Shown: positions 46,011 through 55,260 of the stretch, in pieces | How the letters are laid out: each line of letters starts with the position of its first letter | How positions within the stretch are numbered: position 1 is the first letter of the stretch | Assembly (NCBI RefSeq): GCF_026343945.1 | Contig: NZ_JAPKNJ010000004.1 | Location: 248,001 to 312,000, forward strand | DNA: 64,000 bases | From: Kaistia algarum | GTDB taxonomy: Bacteria > Pseudomonadota > Alphaproteobacteria > Rhizobiales > Kaistiaceae | Reading direction: 5' to 3' | Position numbers and translations under genes: made by a program | Notes under the pieces: model-generated | What the model saw: only the letters and a program-made list of their open reading frames with translations | What the model was told of the DNA's origin: nothing | The model's database searches: none

Positions 46011-46871
46011 ATGACGCCTTCAGCGACGCAACCTGCCAACGAGATCCCAATCCGCGGACGAACGCTGATCCGCCGGCATTCGCTGGCTGTGCGGATCACC
46101 CATTGGATCAACGTGCTCTGCATCAGCGTCCTGATCATGAGCGGCCTGCAGATCTTCAACGCCCATCCTGAACTCTATTGGGGCCAGTATGGCGCTGACG
46201 CCGACCCGTCCATTATATCGCTCGGCGCCGAGCGCGACGGCGAGACGGTCAAGGGCGTGACGCGGATCGGCGATCTCTCCTTCACCACAACCGGCGTTCT
46301 CGGTGCGTCCATCATCAACGGCGAACTGAGGCCGCGTGGCTTTCCAACCTGGGCCACCCTCCCCAGCTACCGGGACCTCGCAGAAGGCAGGCGCTGGCAC
46401 TTCTTCTTTGCCTGGCTCTTCGTCATCAATGGCGTCGTCTACCTCCTCTATGGCTTCTTCGCCGGCCATTTCCGCCGCGATCTCGCGCCCAGGAAGAGCG
46501 AGCTCTCGCCTGGCCATATCGCCCACGAGGTGATCGAACATGCCCGCCTGCGCTTTCCGAAGGGCGAGGCTGCGCGCAACTATAATGTGCTGCAGAAGCT
46601 CGCTTATCTGGGCGTCATCTTCGTGCTGCTGCCGGCGATGGTCATGACGGGCCTCACGATGTCGCCGGGCATGGATGCGGCGCTGCCTTGGTTGGTCGAT
46701 CTCTTCGGCGGACGTCAATCAGCGCGCACGATCCACTTCATCAGTGCCAGTCTGATCGTCGCCTTCATCCTCGTCCACCTCGCCATGGTCCTGCTCTCGG
46801 GCGTCTTCAACAATCTGCGCTCGATGATCACGGGCCGCTATGCAATTGACTCCGAAGGGAAATCGACATGA
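46011..46871 (+). CDS. Cytochrome b561-type membrane subunit (YedZ-like electron donor)
   Basis: The 286-residue protein has four or more membrane segments and haem-ligand type histidines in RHSLAVRITHWINVLCIS, GRRWHFFFAWLFVINGVVYL and RTIHFISASLIVAFILVHLAM. It belongs to the cytochrome b/b6 (Ni,Fe-hydrogenase/thiosulfate reductase b subunit) group. It overlaps the molybdopterin oxidoreductase gene by ATGA and should pass quinol electrons to it. A larger periplasmic loop (residues about 55-110) is present. It is a functional counterpart of YedZ1 rather than a close relative of E. coli MsrQ. Confidence 0.87.
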   Translation: MTPSATQPANEIPIRGRTLIRRHSLAVRITHWINVLCISVLIMSGLQIFNAHPELYWGQYGADADPSIISLGAERDGETVKGVTRIGDLSFTTTGVLGASIINGELRPRGFPTWATLPSYRDLAEGRRWHFFFAWLFVINGVVYLLYGFFAGHFRRDLAPRKSELSPGHIAHEVIEHARLRFPKGEAARNYNVLQKLAYLGVIFVLLPAMVMTGLTMSPGMDAALPWLVDLFGGRQSARTIHFISASLIVAFILVHLAMVLLSGVFNNLRSMITGRYAIDSEGKST

Positions 46872-47644
46872 GCTCGATCCTCAACCGGCGCCGCTTCCTG
46901 ATCGGCTCCGGCGTCGCCGCGAGCGCGGGGCTTCTTGCGGGCTGCGATATCCTTCCTGGCAACGACACCGTCGCTGATATCCTCGGCCTCGGTGAAAAGC
47001 TCACCATGGCCAGCCAGCGCTTCCTGCTTTCCGACCAGGCGCTCGCCCGCGAATTTACCGAGGCCGACCTCTCGCCGGTATTCAAGTCGAACGGGACCCA
47101 TAAACCGGACAGTGACGAATACGATGCGCTGCTGGCGAATGGCTTCGCGGATTGGCGGCTCGAAGTCAGCGGCCTCGTCACGCAGCCGCTCAGTCTTTCG
47201 CTGGCCGATCTGAAGGCGATGCCCGCGCGCACCCAGATCACGCGGCATGATTGCGTCGAGGGCTGGAGCGCGATCGGCCAATGGACCGGCGTGCCGCTCG
47301 GACTCGTGCTGAAGGCCGCTGGCCTCAAGACGAATGCGCGCTATGTCGTGTTCCACTGTGCCGACGAATATGAGCAGACACTGGACGGCAGCGGCCAATA
47401 TTACGAGAGCATCGACCTCGTCGACGCCTTCCATCCGCAGACGATCCTCGCCTACGGCATGAACGGGAAGGATCTGCCGGTCGAGAACGGCGCGCCGTTG
47501 CGTCTTCGGGTCGAACGCCAGCTTGGCTACAAGCAGGCCAAATATCTGATGAGGCTTGAGATCGTCGAAAGCTTCGCCAACTTCTACCGCGGCAAGGGCG
47601 GCTTCTGGGAAGACCGCGGCTATGAATGGTACGCAGGCGTCTGA
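46868..47644 (+). CDS. Exported YedY/SUOX-fold molybdopterin oxidoreductase
   Basis: The 258-residue protein has a twin-arginine signal (NRRRFLIGSGVAASAGLLAGC) and a sulfite-oxidase-fold domain. The molybdenum-coordinating cysteine is Cys129 in ITRHDCVEGWSAIGQWTG. The end YRGKGGFWEDRGYEWYAGV is typical of YedY-like proteins. By family and context it is a periplasmic methionine sulfoxide reductase supplied by the adjacent cytochrome b. Confidence 0.9.
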   Translation: MSSILNRRRFLIGSGVAASAGLLAGCDILPGNDTVADILGLGEKLTMASQRFLLSDQALAREFTEADLSPVFKSNGTHKPDSDEYDALLANGFADWRLEVSGLVTQPLSLSLADLKAMPARTQITRHDCVEGWSAIGQWTGVPLGLVLKAAGLKTNARYVVFHCADEYEQTLDGSGQYYESIDLVDAFHPQTILAYGMNGKDLPVENGAPLRLRVERQLGYKQAKYLMRLEIVESFANFYRGKGGFWEDRGYEWYAGV

Positions 47645-47672
47645 TCGTCAGAAATCAGAAGAGGATAGATTC

Positions 47673-48398
47673 ATGTCTCTGAAATGGTTGGGCAATTCCG
47701 CGCACCGCATCGTGATGATCATCGGCGGCGTTGCACTTGTCGGCGCCGCCGTGAGCCTCTCCGGCATCGCTTCAGCCGAGGAAGGCGCGTTCGTCATTCC
47801 GCCGCCGAAGCTGGACGAAAACCGGACGACCGCCCGGGAGACGGCTGTACTGGCTGGCGGCTGCTTCTGGGGCGTCCAGGGCGTGTTCCAGCATGTGAAG
47901 GGCGTGGAAAATGCGGTTTCCGGCTATGCCGGCGGCGGCGCCTCGACCGCGAACTATGACACGGTGAGCGGCGGCGACACGGGACATGCCGAATCCGTCC
48001 AGGTGACCTTCGACCCGCGCATCGTGAGCTACGGGCAGATCCTGCAAGTGTATTTTTCGGTCGCTCACAATCCAACGCAGCTGAACTATCAGGGACCGGA
48101 CCACGGCACCCAGTACCGCTCGGCCATTTTCTACGCAAATCCCGAACAGAAGAAGATCGCCGAAGCGTATGTCGCGCAGTTGGATCAGACCGGCATCTAC
48201 AAGAACGCGATCGTAACAAAGATCAGTCCGCTCCAGGCGTTCTATCCGGCAGAGGGTTATCATCAGGATTTCCTGACTCTGAACCCGAACTATCCCTACA
48301 TCGTCTTCAACGACCTGCCAAAGATTGCCAATCTGAAGACCGTCTTTCCGACGCTCTATCGCGAGAAGCCGGCGCTGGTTTCCGAAGCCAAGGGCTGA
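47673..48398 (+). CDS. msrA: Exported peptide methionine (S)-sulfoxide reductase
   Basis: The 241-residue protein has an N-terminal signal or anchor (VMIIGGVALVGAAVSLSGIASA) before the MsrA domain. The catalytic motif GGCFWG has Cys64, followed by GYAGG, GHAESVQVTFDP and HDQYLN-like FYPAEGYHQDF. It reduces Met-S-sulfoxide in proteins. Being exported, it fits the Met-rich peptide and YedY-like enzyme upstream, from which it is 28 bases away. AGAGGAT precedes the start. Confidence 0.93.
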   Translation: MSLKWLGNSAHRIVMIIGGVALVGAAVSLSGIASAEEGAFVIPPPKLDENRTTARETAVLAGGCFWGVQGVFQHVKGVENAVSGYAGGGASTANYDTVSGGDTGHAESVQVTFDPRIVSYGQILQVYFSVAHNPTQLNYQGPDHGTQYRSAIFYANPEQKKIAEAYVAQLDQTGIYKNAIVTKISPLQAFYPAEGYHQDFLTLNPNYPYIVFNDLPKIANLKTVFPTLYREKPALVSEAKG

Positions 48399-48424
48399 GT
48401 AGGCTCGATCGGATCGGGATCGAG

Positions 48425-48453
48425 GAAGGGCCGCCCATGCCGGGCGGCCCTTC
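48425..48453. terminator. Bidirectional terminator between msrA and msrB
   Basis: GAAGGGCCGCCC (48425-48436) pairs perfectly with GGGCGGCCCTTC (48442-48453) over a 5-base loop, between convergent genes. The 12-bp GC stem and short pyrimidine stretch make it a convincing terminator. Confidence 0.8.
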
Positions 48454-48458
48454 GCCTT

Positions 48459-48947
48459 TCAGGCCGTCCCGACGACAAAGGTGAGCGCGACGCCATTCAT
48501 GCAATAGCGCAGCCCCGTCGGCTCCGGTCCGTCATTGAAGACGTGTCCGAGGTGCCCGCCGCAGCGCCGGCAATGCACCTCGGTGCGGCTCATGCCGAAC
48601 GAACGGTCGGTTGTCGTCCCGACAGCCCGATCGAGCGGCGCGTAGAAGCTCGGCCAGCCCGTACCGCTGTCGAACTTGGTTTTCGAGGAGAACAGCGGCA
48701 GATCACAGCCGGCACAATGGAAGGTGCCGGAGCGCTTTTCGTGATTGAGCGGGCTGGAGCCAGGCGACTCCGTCCCTTCCTGCCGCAACACATCATATTG
48801 GTCGGACGTCAGAATCTTCCGCCATTCGGCGTCGGTCTTCGTCACCTCGAAGGTCCCGGTCGCGGCGATGCCGGCGACCGGGTGGCGCAGAAACGCTGCG
48901 ACGCCTAGCACGGCGCCGGAAAGCAGCATGATTCGTCTGGTGAGCAT
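48459..48947 (-). CDS. msrB: Exported peptide methionine (R)-sulfoxide reductase
   Basis: The 162-residue protein has a signal peptide ([18 protein letters not shown]) and an MsrB domain: [11 protein letters not shown] and [11 protein letters not shown] supply the zinc cysteines, and RYCMNGVAL has the catalytic Cys149. It reduces Met-R-sulfoxide and complements the exported MsrA that converges on it. Together they can repair both sulfoxide forms in the periplasm. Confidence 0.94.
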   Translation of the reverse strand: MLTRRIMLLSGAVLGVAAFLRHPVAGIAATGTFEVTKTDAEWRKILTSDQYDVLRQEGTESPGSSPLNHEKRSGTFHCAGCDLPLFSSKTKFDSGTGWPSFYAPLDRAVGTTTDRSFGMSRTEVHCRRCGGHLGHVFNDGPEPTGLRYCMNGVALTFVVGTA

Positions 48948-49048
48948 GAGGCGGCCCTCCTTCGGCCTTCGCCGGTTCGCGGCGTCAGGACTAGCTACGG
49001 AGGAAAGGACCGCTTCGTTACCGCGATCACCCGATCTTGATCGCCCTG

Positions 49049-49375
49049 CTATTTGACCGCCGAGAACGCCGTCGGCTGCAGCAGCGAATTAACGACGCCC
49101 GCGAGGATCGGACCGTTCTTCTCGCTGTCATGCTTCACGGCAAGCCATTCCGGATCGGCGATGAAGGTGTTCCATTTCGTCTCGCGCTCGGCCAGAGATT
49201 CCCAGGCGAGCATATAGGTGAGCGTCGCGCTCGAATCGCCGACGATCGTGGTCCAGAAGCCGGCCTGGCGGATGCCATGCTTTTCCCAGATCGCAAGCGT
49301 CTTGTTCTGGAAGCGGGCGATAAGATCGGGCAGGCGCCCCGGCAAGGTCGTGTAGACGCGAAGTTCGTAGATCAC
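49049..49375 (-). CDS. NIPSNAP family protein
   Basis: The 108-residue protein begins [22 protein letters not shown] and has [14 protein letters not shown] and [20 protein letters not shown], the NIPSNAP (ferredoxin-like dimeric) pattern. The biochemical role is unknown, and members often sit in catabolic clusters. It is upstream of, and on the same strand as, nothing obvious, standing between msrB and adenine deaminase. Confidence 0.92.
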   Translation of the reverse strand: MIYELRVYTTLPGRLPDLIARFQNKTLAIWEKHGIRQAGFWTTIVGDSSATLTYMLAWESLAERETKWNTFIADPEWLAVKHDSEKNGPILAGVVNSLLQPTAFSAVK

Positions 49376-49464
49376 GGCAAATCCGGCTGTTCGAGTTGAA
49401 AGAAAAGTACTGCAAGAGAATGGCGGTAGTACCCCGTATTTGCAACGCCTCCACGCCCTGAAGG

Positions 49465-51267
49465 TCAGGCCGGCTCGAACAGGGTCTGGATCGCCATTTT
49501 GGGGACCAGCACCAGCCCCTTGTCGGTGATGCGGATTTCCGGGATCACCGAGAGTGGGATCAGGTTGAAGCCCATATAGGGAATGGTGCAGCCGGCCTCT
49601 TCCCAGGCCTTCTTCAAGACCTTCGATTCCTCAGCCACCTCGGTGACGCGCTTGTCGGAAAGGAGGCCCGCGATCGGCAGCGCGACTTTCGCCCGGACCT
49701 CGCCATGGGCAACGACGCAGACGCCGCCCTGCGTCGCGGCGATCGTGTCGAGCGCGAGCTGCATGTCGGCCTCATTGGTGCCGGCGATGATGATGTTGTG
49801 CGAATCGTGTCCGACCGAGGAGGCGACGGCGCCCTGCTTCAGGGCAAAGTTCGACAGCACGCCATGGGCGACATTGCCGGCCGACTTGCCATGCCGCTCG
49901 ACGACGGTCACGAAGCAGAGGCCGTGGCGATCGAATAGCGTCTGCCAGTCATTGGCCGGCTGGATCGCGATCCGCTCATGGCCGAGCACGATGCCCGGCA
50001 ATTCGGTGCGGATCGCATGGAGGATGCCGGGCGCCGCCGGCAGGTCCGGCGTCAGCTTGAGCGCCTTCGGCAGCTTGACCGTGTGATAGGCGGCTTCCGG
50101 ATAGCGATAGCGTTCCGACAGCGCGGCATCGAGTAGCGGCGTGATCTTCTTGTTGTCGACGACGAGTTCGCCGCCATACCAGGTCGAGACCGGTTCGAGG
50201 TCGTCGGTCATCAGCACGAGGTCGGCGCGACGGCCGCCGCCCATGCCGCCGATCTCGCCGTCGCGGCCGAAACGCGTAGCGCCATGCAGCGAGCCCATCG
50301 ACCAGGCCTGCTCCCGGCTCATGCCGGCCTTCACCGCCTCGCGTACGACCCAGTCGAGCCCGAACGCCATCAGATCATCGGCGTCGCGATCATCGGTGCA
50401 CACCGCGATCCGCTTATGCGACGCGCCAAGCTCCGTGACGGTCTTGATCGCGAGCGGCAGTGAATGCCACGGCGTCGTGGGCGGACCGCCGCGCAGAAAC
50501 AGCCAGATGCCGGCCTCCAGCATGTCGTCGGCGATCTCGCGGTCGATCGCCTCATGCGTGTCGGTGACGCCGCTCGCGGCATAGGCGGCGACGAATTCGC
50601 GGCCATAGACATGGCCCGAGACCGGACGACCGCGCTCCAGCGCGGCAGCGAGGATCGCATGGCTGCGCTCGTCGCCCATGGTGACCGGCACGAAATCCAT
50701 CTTCTCGCCGAGCGCGACCGCCTCCGGCCATTTGTCGAAGAGCGCGGCGATCTTATCCGCCGTCAGATCGCCGCCAGCCGTCTCCAGTTCGGCCGAGGTC
50801 GCCGGAACCGTGGACGGCACGGTCAGGAAGATCGACAGCGGCGCCTCGCGCGCATCCTCCAGCATCGCCTCGACGCCGGCGACGTCCATGACGTTGCCGA
50901 TCTCGTGGCTGTCGCAGAAGATCGTCGTGGTGCCGTTCAGGAGCGCGGCTTCCGCATAGGCGCAGGCCGTGACCATCGAGGATTCGATGTGGATGTGCGG
51001 ATCGACCAACCCGGGCCCGACGATGCCGCCCTTGGCGTCATAATACGCCTTCGCCCCGCCTTTGTGCGTGCCCGCCGGCTTCACCGCGGCGATGCGCCCG
51101 CCGGCGACCCAGATCTCGCGATCCGTCAGGATGCGCTCGGAATAGGTCGAGAGCACTCGTGCATCGCGGATCACGAGATCGGGCGCGGCCCGACCAGAGG
51201 CCACGTCGGCGAGACGGCGCGTCATGGTGGAAAGCGGTGCGACGGAAAAGCGGGTGAGCTTGGACAT
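49465..51267 (-). CDS. ade: Adenine deaminase (second copy)
   Basis: The 600-residue protein has [13 protein letters not shown] at residues 85-97, [11 protein letters not shown] at 118-128, [12 protein letters not shown] and VGHDSHNI, the adenine deaminase metal and substrate motifs. The start at 51267 follows GGAG 7-8 bases upstream. It differs clearly from the copy at 403-2136 (for example CDSHEIGN against CDPHEIAN). It is on the same strand as, and 83 bases after, the GST gene, so it belongs to the modified-purine locus. It may deaminate a modified adenine. Confidence 0.92.
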   Translation of the reverse strand: MSKLTRFSVAPLSTMTRRLADVASGRAAPDLVIRDARVLSTYSERILTDREIWVAGGRIAAVKPAGTHKGGAKAYYDAKGGIVGPGLVDPHIHIESSMVTACAYAEAALLNGTTTIFCDSHEIGNVMDVAGVEAMLEDAREAPLSIFLTVPSTVPATSAELETAGGDLTADKIAALFDKWPEAVALGEKMDFVPVTMGDERSHAILAAALERGRPVSGHVYGREFVAAYAASGVTDTHEAIDREIADDMLEAGIWLFLRGGPPTTPWHSLPLAIKTVTELGASHKRIAVCTDDRDADDLMAFGLDWVVREAVKAGMSREQAWSMGSLHGATRFGRDGEIGGMGGGRRADLVLMTDDLEPVSTWYGGELVVDNKKITPLLDAALSERYRYPEAAYHTVKLPKALKLTPDLPAAPGILHAIRTELPGIVLGHERIAIQPANDWQTLFDRHGLCFVTVVERHGKSAGNVAHGVLSNFALKQGAVASSVGHDSHNIIIAGTNEADMQLALDTIAATQGGVCVVAHGEVRAKVALPIAGLLSDKRVTEVAEESKVLKKAWEEAGCTIPYMGFNLIPLSVIPEIRITDKGLVLVPKMAIQTLFEPA

Positions 51268-51350
51268 GGGGACTCCGATAATGACGACGCTTAGGCTGGG
51301 ATCACGACAGCGTTTCGAGAAGCAATATCGCAGCCGCCGTCTCCCTTCGC

Positions 51351-51980
51351 TCAATGATAATCCGGAATTCCCGGCATGGTGACGAAGCCGGGAATCGCCC
51401 GCACCCGGCGCATCCAGCGGCGAAGCGCTGGATATTCGTCATGGTCTATACCGAAATCGCGCGACAGCGCGATCGAGGGAAAGAGGGCGAGGTCGGCGAG
51501 CGTGGGCTCATCGCCGACGAACCATTTCGCCCCGGCCAATTCCCGCTTCGTCAGATGATCCTCCATGATTCGGAAGGCGGCACGCGCTGCCTTGTCGAGC
51601 GCGATCGGATCGCCAGGCGCTTCGAGCATATGATGGAGGCGCGCCGCCGTCGCGGCGGCAAGCTCACGCGCGGCGAAGATCAGCCACTGCGTGACGGCGG
51701 CGAAGGCGGCGGCCTGCTGCGGAAGCCAGGTTTCTACGGGATCATGGCGGAGGGCGACATAGGCGAGGATCGCCTCGGCCTCGTAGAGCACGAGGTCGCC
51801 GTCGACGAGGATCGGCAGCGCGCCGAGCGGATTCAGCCGGCGGTAGGCCGGCGACCGCTGCTCGCGCCCCGGATGGACATTGACGGGCACCTTCTCATAG
51901 GCGACGCCGAGCACGGAGAGCAGCAACCGCACCTTGTAGGCATCGGCGTCGAGTTCGTAGTCGTGCAGGATCAGGCTCAT
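51351..51980 (-). CDS. Glutathione S-transferase homologue
   Basis: The 209-residue protein has a thioredoxin-like N-terminal half ([52 protein letters not shown]) and an all-helical C-terminal half with the conserved [13 protein letters not shown] cap. It overlaps the Rieske gene by ATGA, so the two are made together. In methylxanthine degradation the GST-like NdmE is needed for a Rieske-less N-demethylase to associate with its Rieske-bearing partner. A similar scaffold role is inferred here. Confidence 0.88.
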   Translation of the reverse strand: MSLILHDYELDADAYKVRLLLSVLGVAYEKVPVNVHPGREQRSPAYRRLNPLGALPILVDGDLVLYEAEAILAYVALRHDPVETWLPQQAAAFAAVTQWLIFAARELAAATAARLHHMLEAPGDPIALDKAARAAFRIMEDHLTKRELAGAKWFVGDEPTLADLALFPSIALSRDFGIDHDEYPALRRWMRRVRAIPGFVTMPGIPDYH

Positions 51981-52672
51981 CGCATTGCCCTCGCCAGATG
52001 CGCCTCGGGCGTGAGCTCCGAGAGCGGGACAGACTCCAGTACAGCGCGGAGTTCCTCGGCCCATCCGGCGATTCCGACGGCGTCCGGCTCGCCCTCCGTC
52101 TGCACGACGTGCAGCGCAGTGCGCTCGGCCGTGAAGGGCTGGAGTTCGAGACGGACCGTGGAACCCTCGACTACCGTCGCGAAGCTGGTGGGTGACAGGA
52201 TCTCGAACGGTCCGGCGATCCCCCCGCTAAATAGGGAAGCGATCGTTTCGGGCGAACGTTCGACGTAGAGACTGCGCACCGGCGTTCCCGCGAAATCGGA
52301 CGGCGGCGGCACTGGTGCTTCGGCCGTCATTTCAGACCAGATCCAGAGGAGACCGCCGGCCTCGACGCTCGGATAGGTCGTGACTTTAATCGTGTCCGGC
52401 ACTGCGAGGTCAGGATGGGCCGGGATGTAGCGGCACTGGCCGGCGGTGTCATATTGCCAGCCATGATAGAGGCAGGCGATGTGATCGCCCCGGACGAAGC
52501 CGAAGGAAAGGCGCATGCCGCGATGCGGACAGCGATCCTCCCAGGCGTGCGCGGCGCCGCTTTCGTCCCGCCAGATCACGATTTCCCTGTCGAACAGCCG
52601 CGTTCCCGCCGACGTGCCGGGCTCCAGCCCGTCGGCGATGGCGACCGCATACCAGCCGGCCTCGAAGCTCAT
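51977..52672 (-). CDS. Rieske [2Fe-2S] protein without an oxygenase active site
   Basis: The 231-residue protein has a Rieske domain of the ring-hydroxylating oxygenase type: cluster ligands Cys48 and His50 in CPHRG, and Cys67 and His70 in CLYHGWQYD. The C-terminal 130 residues resemble a shrunken oxygenase C-terminal domain, but no D-x2-H-x4-H iron motif is present. It could deliver electrons to a separate catalytic subunit, the best candidate being the Rieske-less protein at 60229-61113. It overlaps the GST gene and follows the acylphosphatase-like gene by 43 bases. Confidence 0.88.
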   Translation of the reverse strand: MSFEAGWYAVAIADGLEPGTSAGTRLFDREIVIWRDESGAAHAWEDRCPHRGMRLSFGFVRGDHIACLYHGWQYDTAGQCRYIPAHPDLAVPDTIKVTTYPSVEAGGLLWIWSEMTAEAPVPPPSDFAGTPVRSLYVERSPETIASLFSGGIAGPFEILSPTSFATVVEGSTVRLELQPFTAERTALHVVQTEGEPDAVGIAGWAEELRAVLESVPLSELTPEAHLARAMR

Positions 52673-52715
52673 CTCTGTACCGCCTTCTCTTCCAAAACCC
52701 TGCGGCCGACGCCGC

Positions 52716-52958
52716 TCATCCTCTCGAACCGGTCCGCTCGACCTCGAGCACCAGGCAATCGATCGGCCCCAGCGAGCAGGCCATCTCGAACATGTCGACC
52801 AGATCCGGCTCGCCCTCGACCTCGACCTCGATGCGCTCGGGCTCGATGCGCCGCGGCCTGGCCTCGATCGACAGCCTCGCCGCGCGATGGCGCATGAATT
52901 CCGCGAAGCTCTCCGGCACGAATGCGCCGACGAAAACCATGGTCGCCAATGCCCTCAT
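52716..52958 (-). CDS. Small acylphosphatase-like protein
   Basis: The 80-residue protein overlaps the AraC gene by ATGA. It begins with MRALATMVFVGAFVPESFAEF and has EVEVEGEPDLVDMFEMACSLGP, which resembles the beta-alpha-beta layout of acylphosphatases (V.G.V...F, then VEVEG and GP). The catalytic arginine and asparagine are not certain. It could bind a small ligand or subunit. I place it in the same operon as the Rieske protein. Confidence 0.55.
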   Translation of the reverse strand: MRALATMVFVGAFVPESFAEFMRHRAARLSIEARPRRIEPERIEVEVEGEPDLVDMFEMACSLGPIDCLVLEVERTGSRG

Positions 52959-53920
52959 GATGCCCGCGCATCGGCGAAGCCGGCGAGGCTCTGGCGGCGA
53001 TATTCGCGCGGCGCCACGCCGTAGCGCGACTTGAAGGCACGGCGGAAATGCGCGTCGCTGGAAAAGCCGGAACGTAGCCCGATCTCGTTGACGGTGAGCG
53101 CCATGAGCTCGGCGCTTTCCAGCCCCTTGCGGCCTTGGTCCAGGCGTCGCTCGCGGATCCAGTCCGTGACCGACTGTCCGTCGCATTGGAATAGGTGATG
53201 CAAGTAGCGCACGGAGATGCCGTTAGCGCCGGCGATCCGCTCGGGATTGAGGCCGCTATCCGTCAATTCTCCGTCGATGAAGGATTTGACGGCGTTCAGC
53301 CGGCGGCGCTTTACGGCCGAACTGCGATTTTCCTGGCTCTCGGAAAGCAGCGCCACCAAAGCCCCGAGGCTCGCCGCCATCCCCTCGGCAAAGGCCTCCT
53401 TGGCGCGCTCCGACGGGATCGCATGGATATCGGGAACAGCGCGAGCGCTGCCCAGCAAGGCTGCCAGGATGCGATCACCGGATTCGATCCGCACGGCGCA
53501 GACATCCTCCAGGCAGGAGACATAGAGCCCGACGCGGCTCGATGGCACCTGGAGGAGCATGACGGCGCATTCCTCGTCCTGGATATATTCCAGCGGCGCC
53601 GTCGTCATGTGGAATGCGGCCTGTCCGGGCTCCAGCGTCACGCTGCGGCCGAACTGGGAAAATGTGCAGCGCCCGTCGAGTGGCACGGCGAGAACGAGCC
53701 GCCGCCGCTGGGCGCGGTGGATTTCCTGCGGCGTCTGCTCGGCGACGTAGCGCGGAGCCCGGAACAGCCGCATGCCGAGGCTGCCTATGTCCCAGAGCGA
53801 GAGGGACGCGCGAAAGCCGGCCCGATCGGAGGGCCGCACCGTCATCGGACTGCAGCTTTCCCACATGAGCTGCTGCCAGTCGGGATGATCCAGCAGGCGC
53901 TTCGTGCCGGGTGCGAGCAT
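52955..53920 (-). CDS. AraC-family transcriptional regulator
   Basis: The 321-residue protein has an AraC-binding-like N-terminal domain (RLVLAVPLDGRCTFSQFGR, LEPGQAAFHMTT) and a C-terminal double HTH: NPERIAGANGISVRYLHHLFQ and TVNEIGLRSGFSSDAHFRRAFKSRYGVAPREYRR. The start at 53920 has GGAG 9 bases upstream. It heads the minus-strand operon and is divergent from the deaminase/transporter set, so it probably activates both. Confidence 0.9.
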   Translation of the reverse strand: MLAPGTKRLLDHPDWQQLMWESCSPMTVRPSDRAGFRASLSLWDIGSLGMRLFRAPRYVAEQTPQEIHRAQRRRLVLAVPLDGRCTFSQFGRSVTLEPGQAAFHMTTAPLEYIQDEECAVMLLQVPSSRVGLYVSCLEDVCAVRIESGDRILAALLGSARAVPDIHAIPSERAKEAFAEGMAASLGALVALLSESQENRSSAVKRRRLNAVKSFIDGELTDSGLNPERIAGANGISVRYLHHLFQCDGQSVTDWIRERRLDQGRKGLESAELMALTVNEIGLRSGFSSDAHFRRAFKSRYGVAPREYRRQSLAGFADARAS

Positions 53921-54177
53921 TCTGGGCGACTCCTGTGGAGGGATAACACCGCCTAACATTCAGGCATGTCTATCGTGTGAGCAAAGCGACTGCAATGCGG
54001 CGTCCGCGAACTGCGGCACGGCGACCGACCCTGCAGCGCAAGACGAACAGCGGCTGAGCGCAACGCCGCGAAGGAGCTTTGCGCGCCGCCTCATCCCACC
54101 GCTTGATCCGTGCCGATCGAGGGCTATCGACGCGGACGCTGGCCTGAAGATTGCTTCAAATGACGCAGGAGACCACC
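53921..54177. promoter_or_regulatory. Divergent control region between AraC and deaminase operons
   Basis: This 257-base gap must carry the promoters for both halves of the locus. I found no perfect long palindrome, and AraC sites are normally direct repeats that I could not define by eye. Confidence 0.4.
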
Positions 54178-55230
54178 TTGGATATCGAGACCTTTGCCCG
54201 CCGGATCCCAAAGATCGAACTGCACCTTCACCTCGAAGGCGCGGTCCGGCCTGCCACATTCGTTGAACTGGCGCGGAAAAATCACGTCGACATCCCGCCG
54301 CATGGCGAGATTGCCGAGCTGTATCGCTACGACAATCTGCCGGATTTTCTGAAGATCTACGACCTCGTCAGCCGATCGATCCGCGACGCCGACGATTTTC
54401 ACCGCGTCACCTATGAAATGCTGGAAAGCTGCGCCGACAGCGGCGCGCGCTATGTCGAGTTCTTCTTCTCCGCCCATGCGCACCAGGCCCATGGCGTCGC
54501 CTATCCGACGATGCTGACCGGCATTTTGGCGGCCATGCGCGATTTCGAGACGGATAGAGGCGTGCCGTCGCGCCTCATTCCAGCGCATAGCCGAGAACTC
54601 GGGCTGCAACGCGGCCTCGAATTCCTCGACATGGTGCTGGAACACAGAAGCGATGAAATAATAGGCATCGGCCTCGACTATAACGAAGCGCCGTTTCCAC
54701 CGGCCCCGTTCCAGCCGCTCTTCGAGCGCGCCGCCGACGCCGGTCTGCGCCGGACGGCCCATGCGGGCGAGAGCGGCCCGGCCGAGAATGTGCGCGATTC
54801 CCTGGCCGTCCTCGGCGTCGACCGCATCGATCATGGCTATCACATCGTCGACGATGCCGAATTGGTGGCCGCCTGCGTCGAGCAAGGCACGTTCTTCACC
54901 TGCTGCCCGAGCACCACGACCGGGACCACCATCTGGCGCGATCTTTCGGCGCCCGATCACGCCATCAAGCAGATGATCGACGCCGGGCTCAACGTCACGA
55001 TCAATTCCGACGACCCGCCGATGTTTCGGACCGATCTCGCCAACGAGTTTGTGCTTGTCGCGCGCGACATGAAACTCAGCCCGGAACAGCTGAAGACATG
55101 CGCGCTGACGTCGATCGACGCTTCGTGGCTTGACGACAGCGTCAAGCGCGACTGGCGCGCCGCCTGGACGGCGGAGATCGACGCCATGATTGCCGATCTC
55201 GATACGGCGCCGGAAGCGCTATCCGCCTGA
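54178..55230 (+). CDS. Adenosine deaminase family protein (second copy)
   Basis: The 350-residue protein carries HLHLEG at residues 16-21, RTAHAGESG, RIDHGYHIVDD and NSDDPPMF, the adenosine-deaminase metal and catalytic motifs. The start is taken as TTG 54178, with AGGAG 6 bases upstream; ATG 54160 is an alternative. It leads the BMP-transporter operon. With an adenine deaminase in the partner operon and an importer beside it, it likely deaminates an imported purine or nucleoside, possibly a modified one. It is not closely similar to the copy at 37560. Confidence 0.9.
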   Translation: MDIETFARRIPKIELHLHLEGAVRPATFVELARKNHVDIPPHGEIAELYRYDNLPDFLKIYDLVSRSIRDADDFHRVTYEMLESCADSGARYVEFFFSAHAHQAHGVAYPTMLTGILAAMRDFETDRGVPSRLIPAHSRELGLQRGLEFLDMVLEHRSDEIIGIGLDYNEAPFPPAPFQPLFERAADAGLRRTAHAGESGPAENVRDSLAVLGVDRIDHGYHIVDDAELVAACVEQGTFFTCCPSTTTGTTIWRDLSAPDHAIKQMIDAGLNVTINSDDPPMFRTDLANEFVLVARDMKLSPEQLKTCALTSIDASWLDDSVKRDWRAAWTAEIDAMIADLDTAPEALSA

Positions 55231-55260
55231 CAACGACAGAACCACGACAGAGGGACAATA

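Noticed and set aside
52669..53040. Open frame on the minus strand between the Rieske and AraC genes
   Set aside because: It is Arg/Gly-rich and out of frame with the acylphosphatase-like protein, which has better sequence character and an ATGA overlap with AraC.
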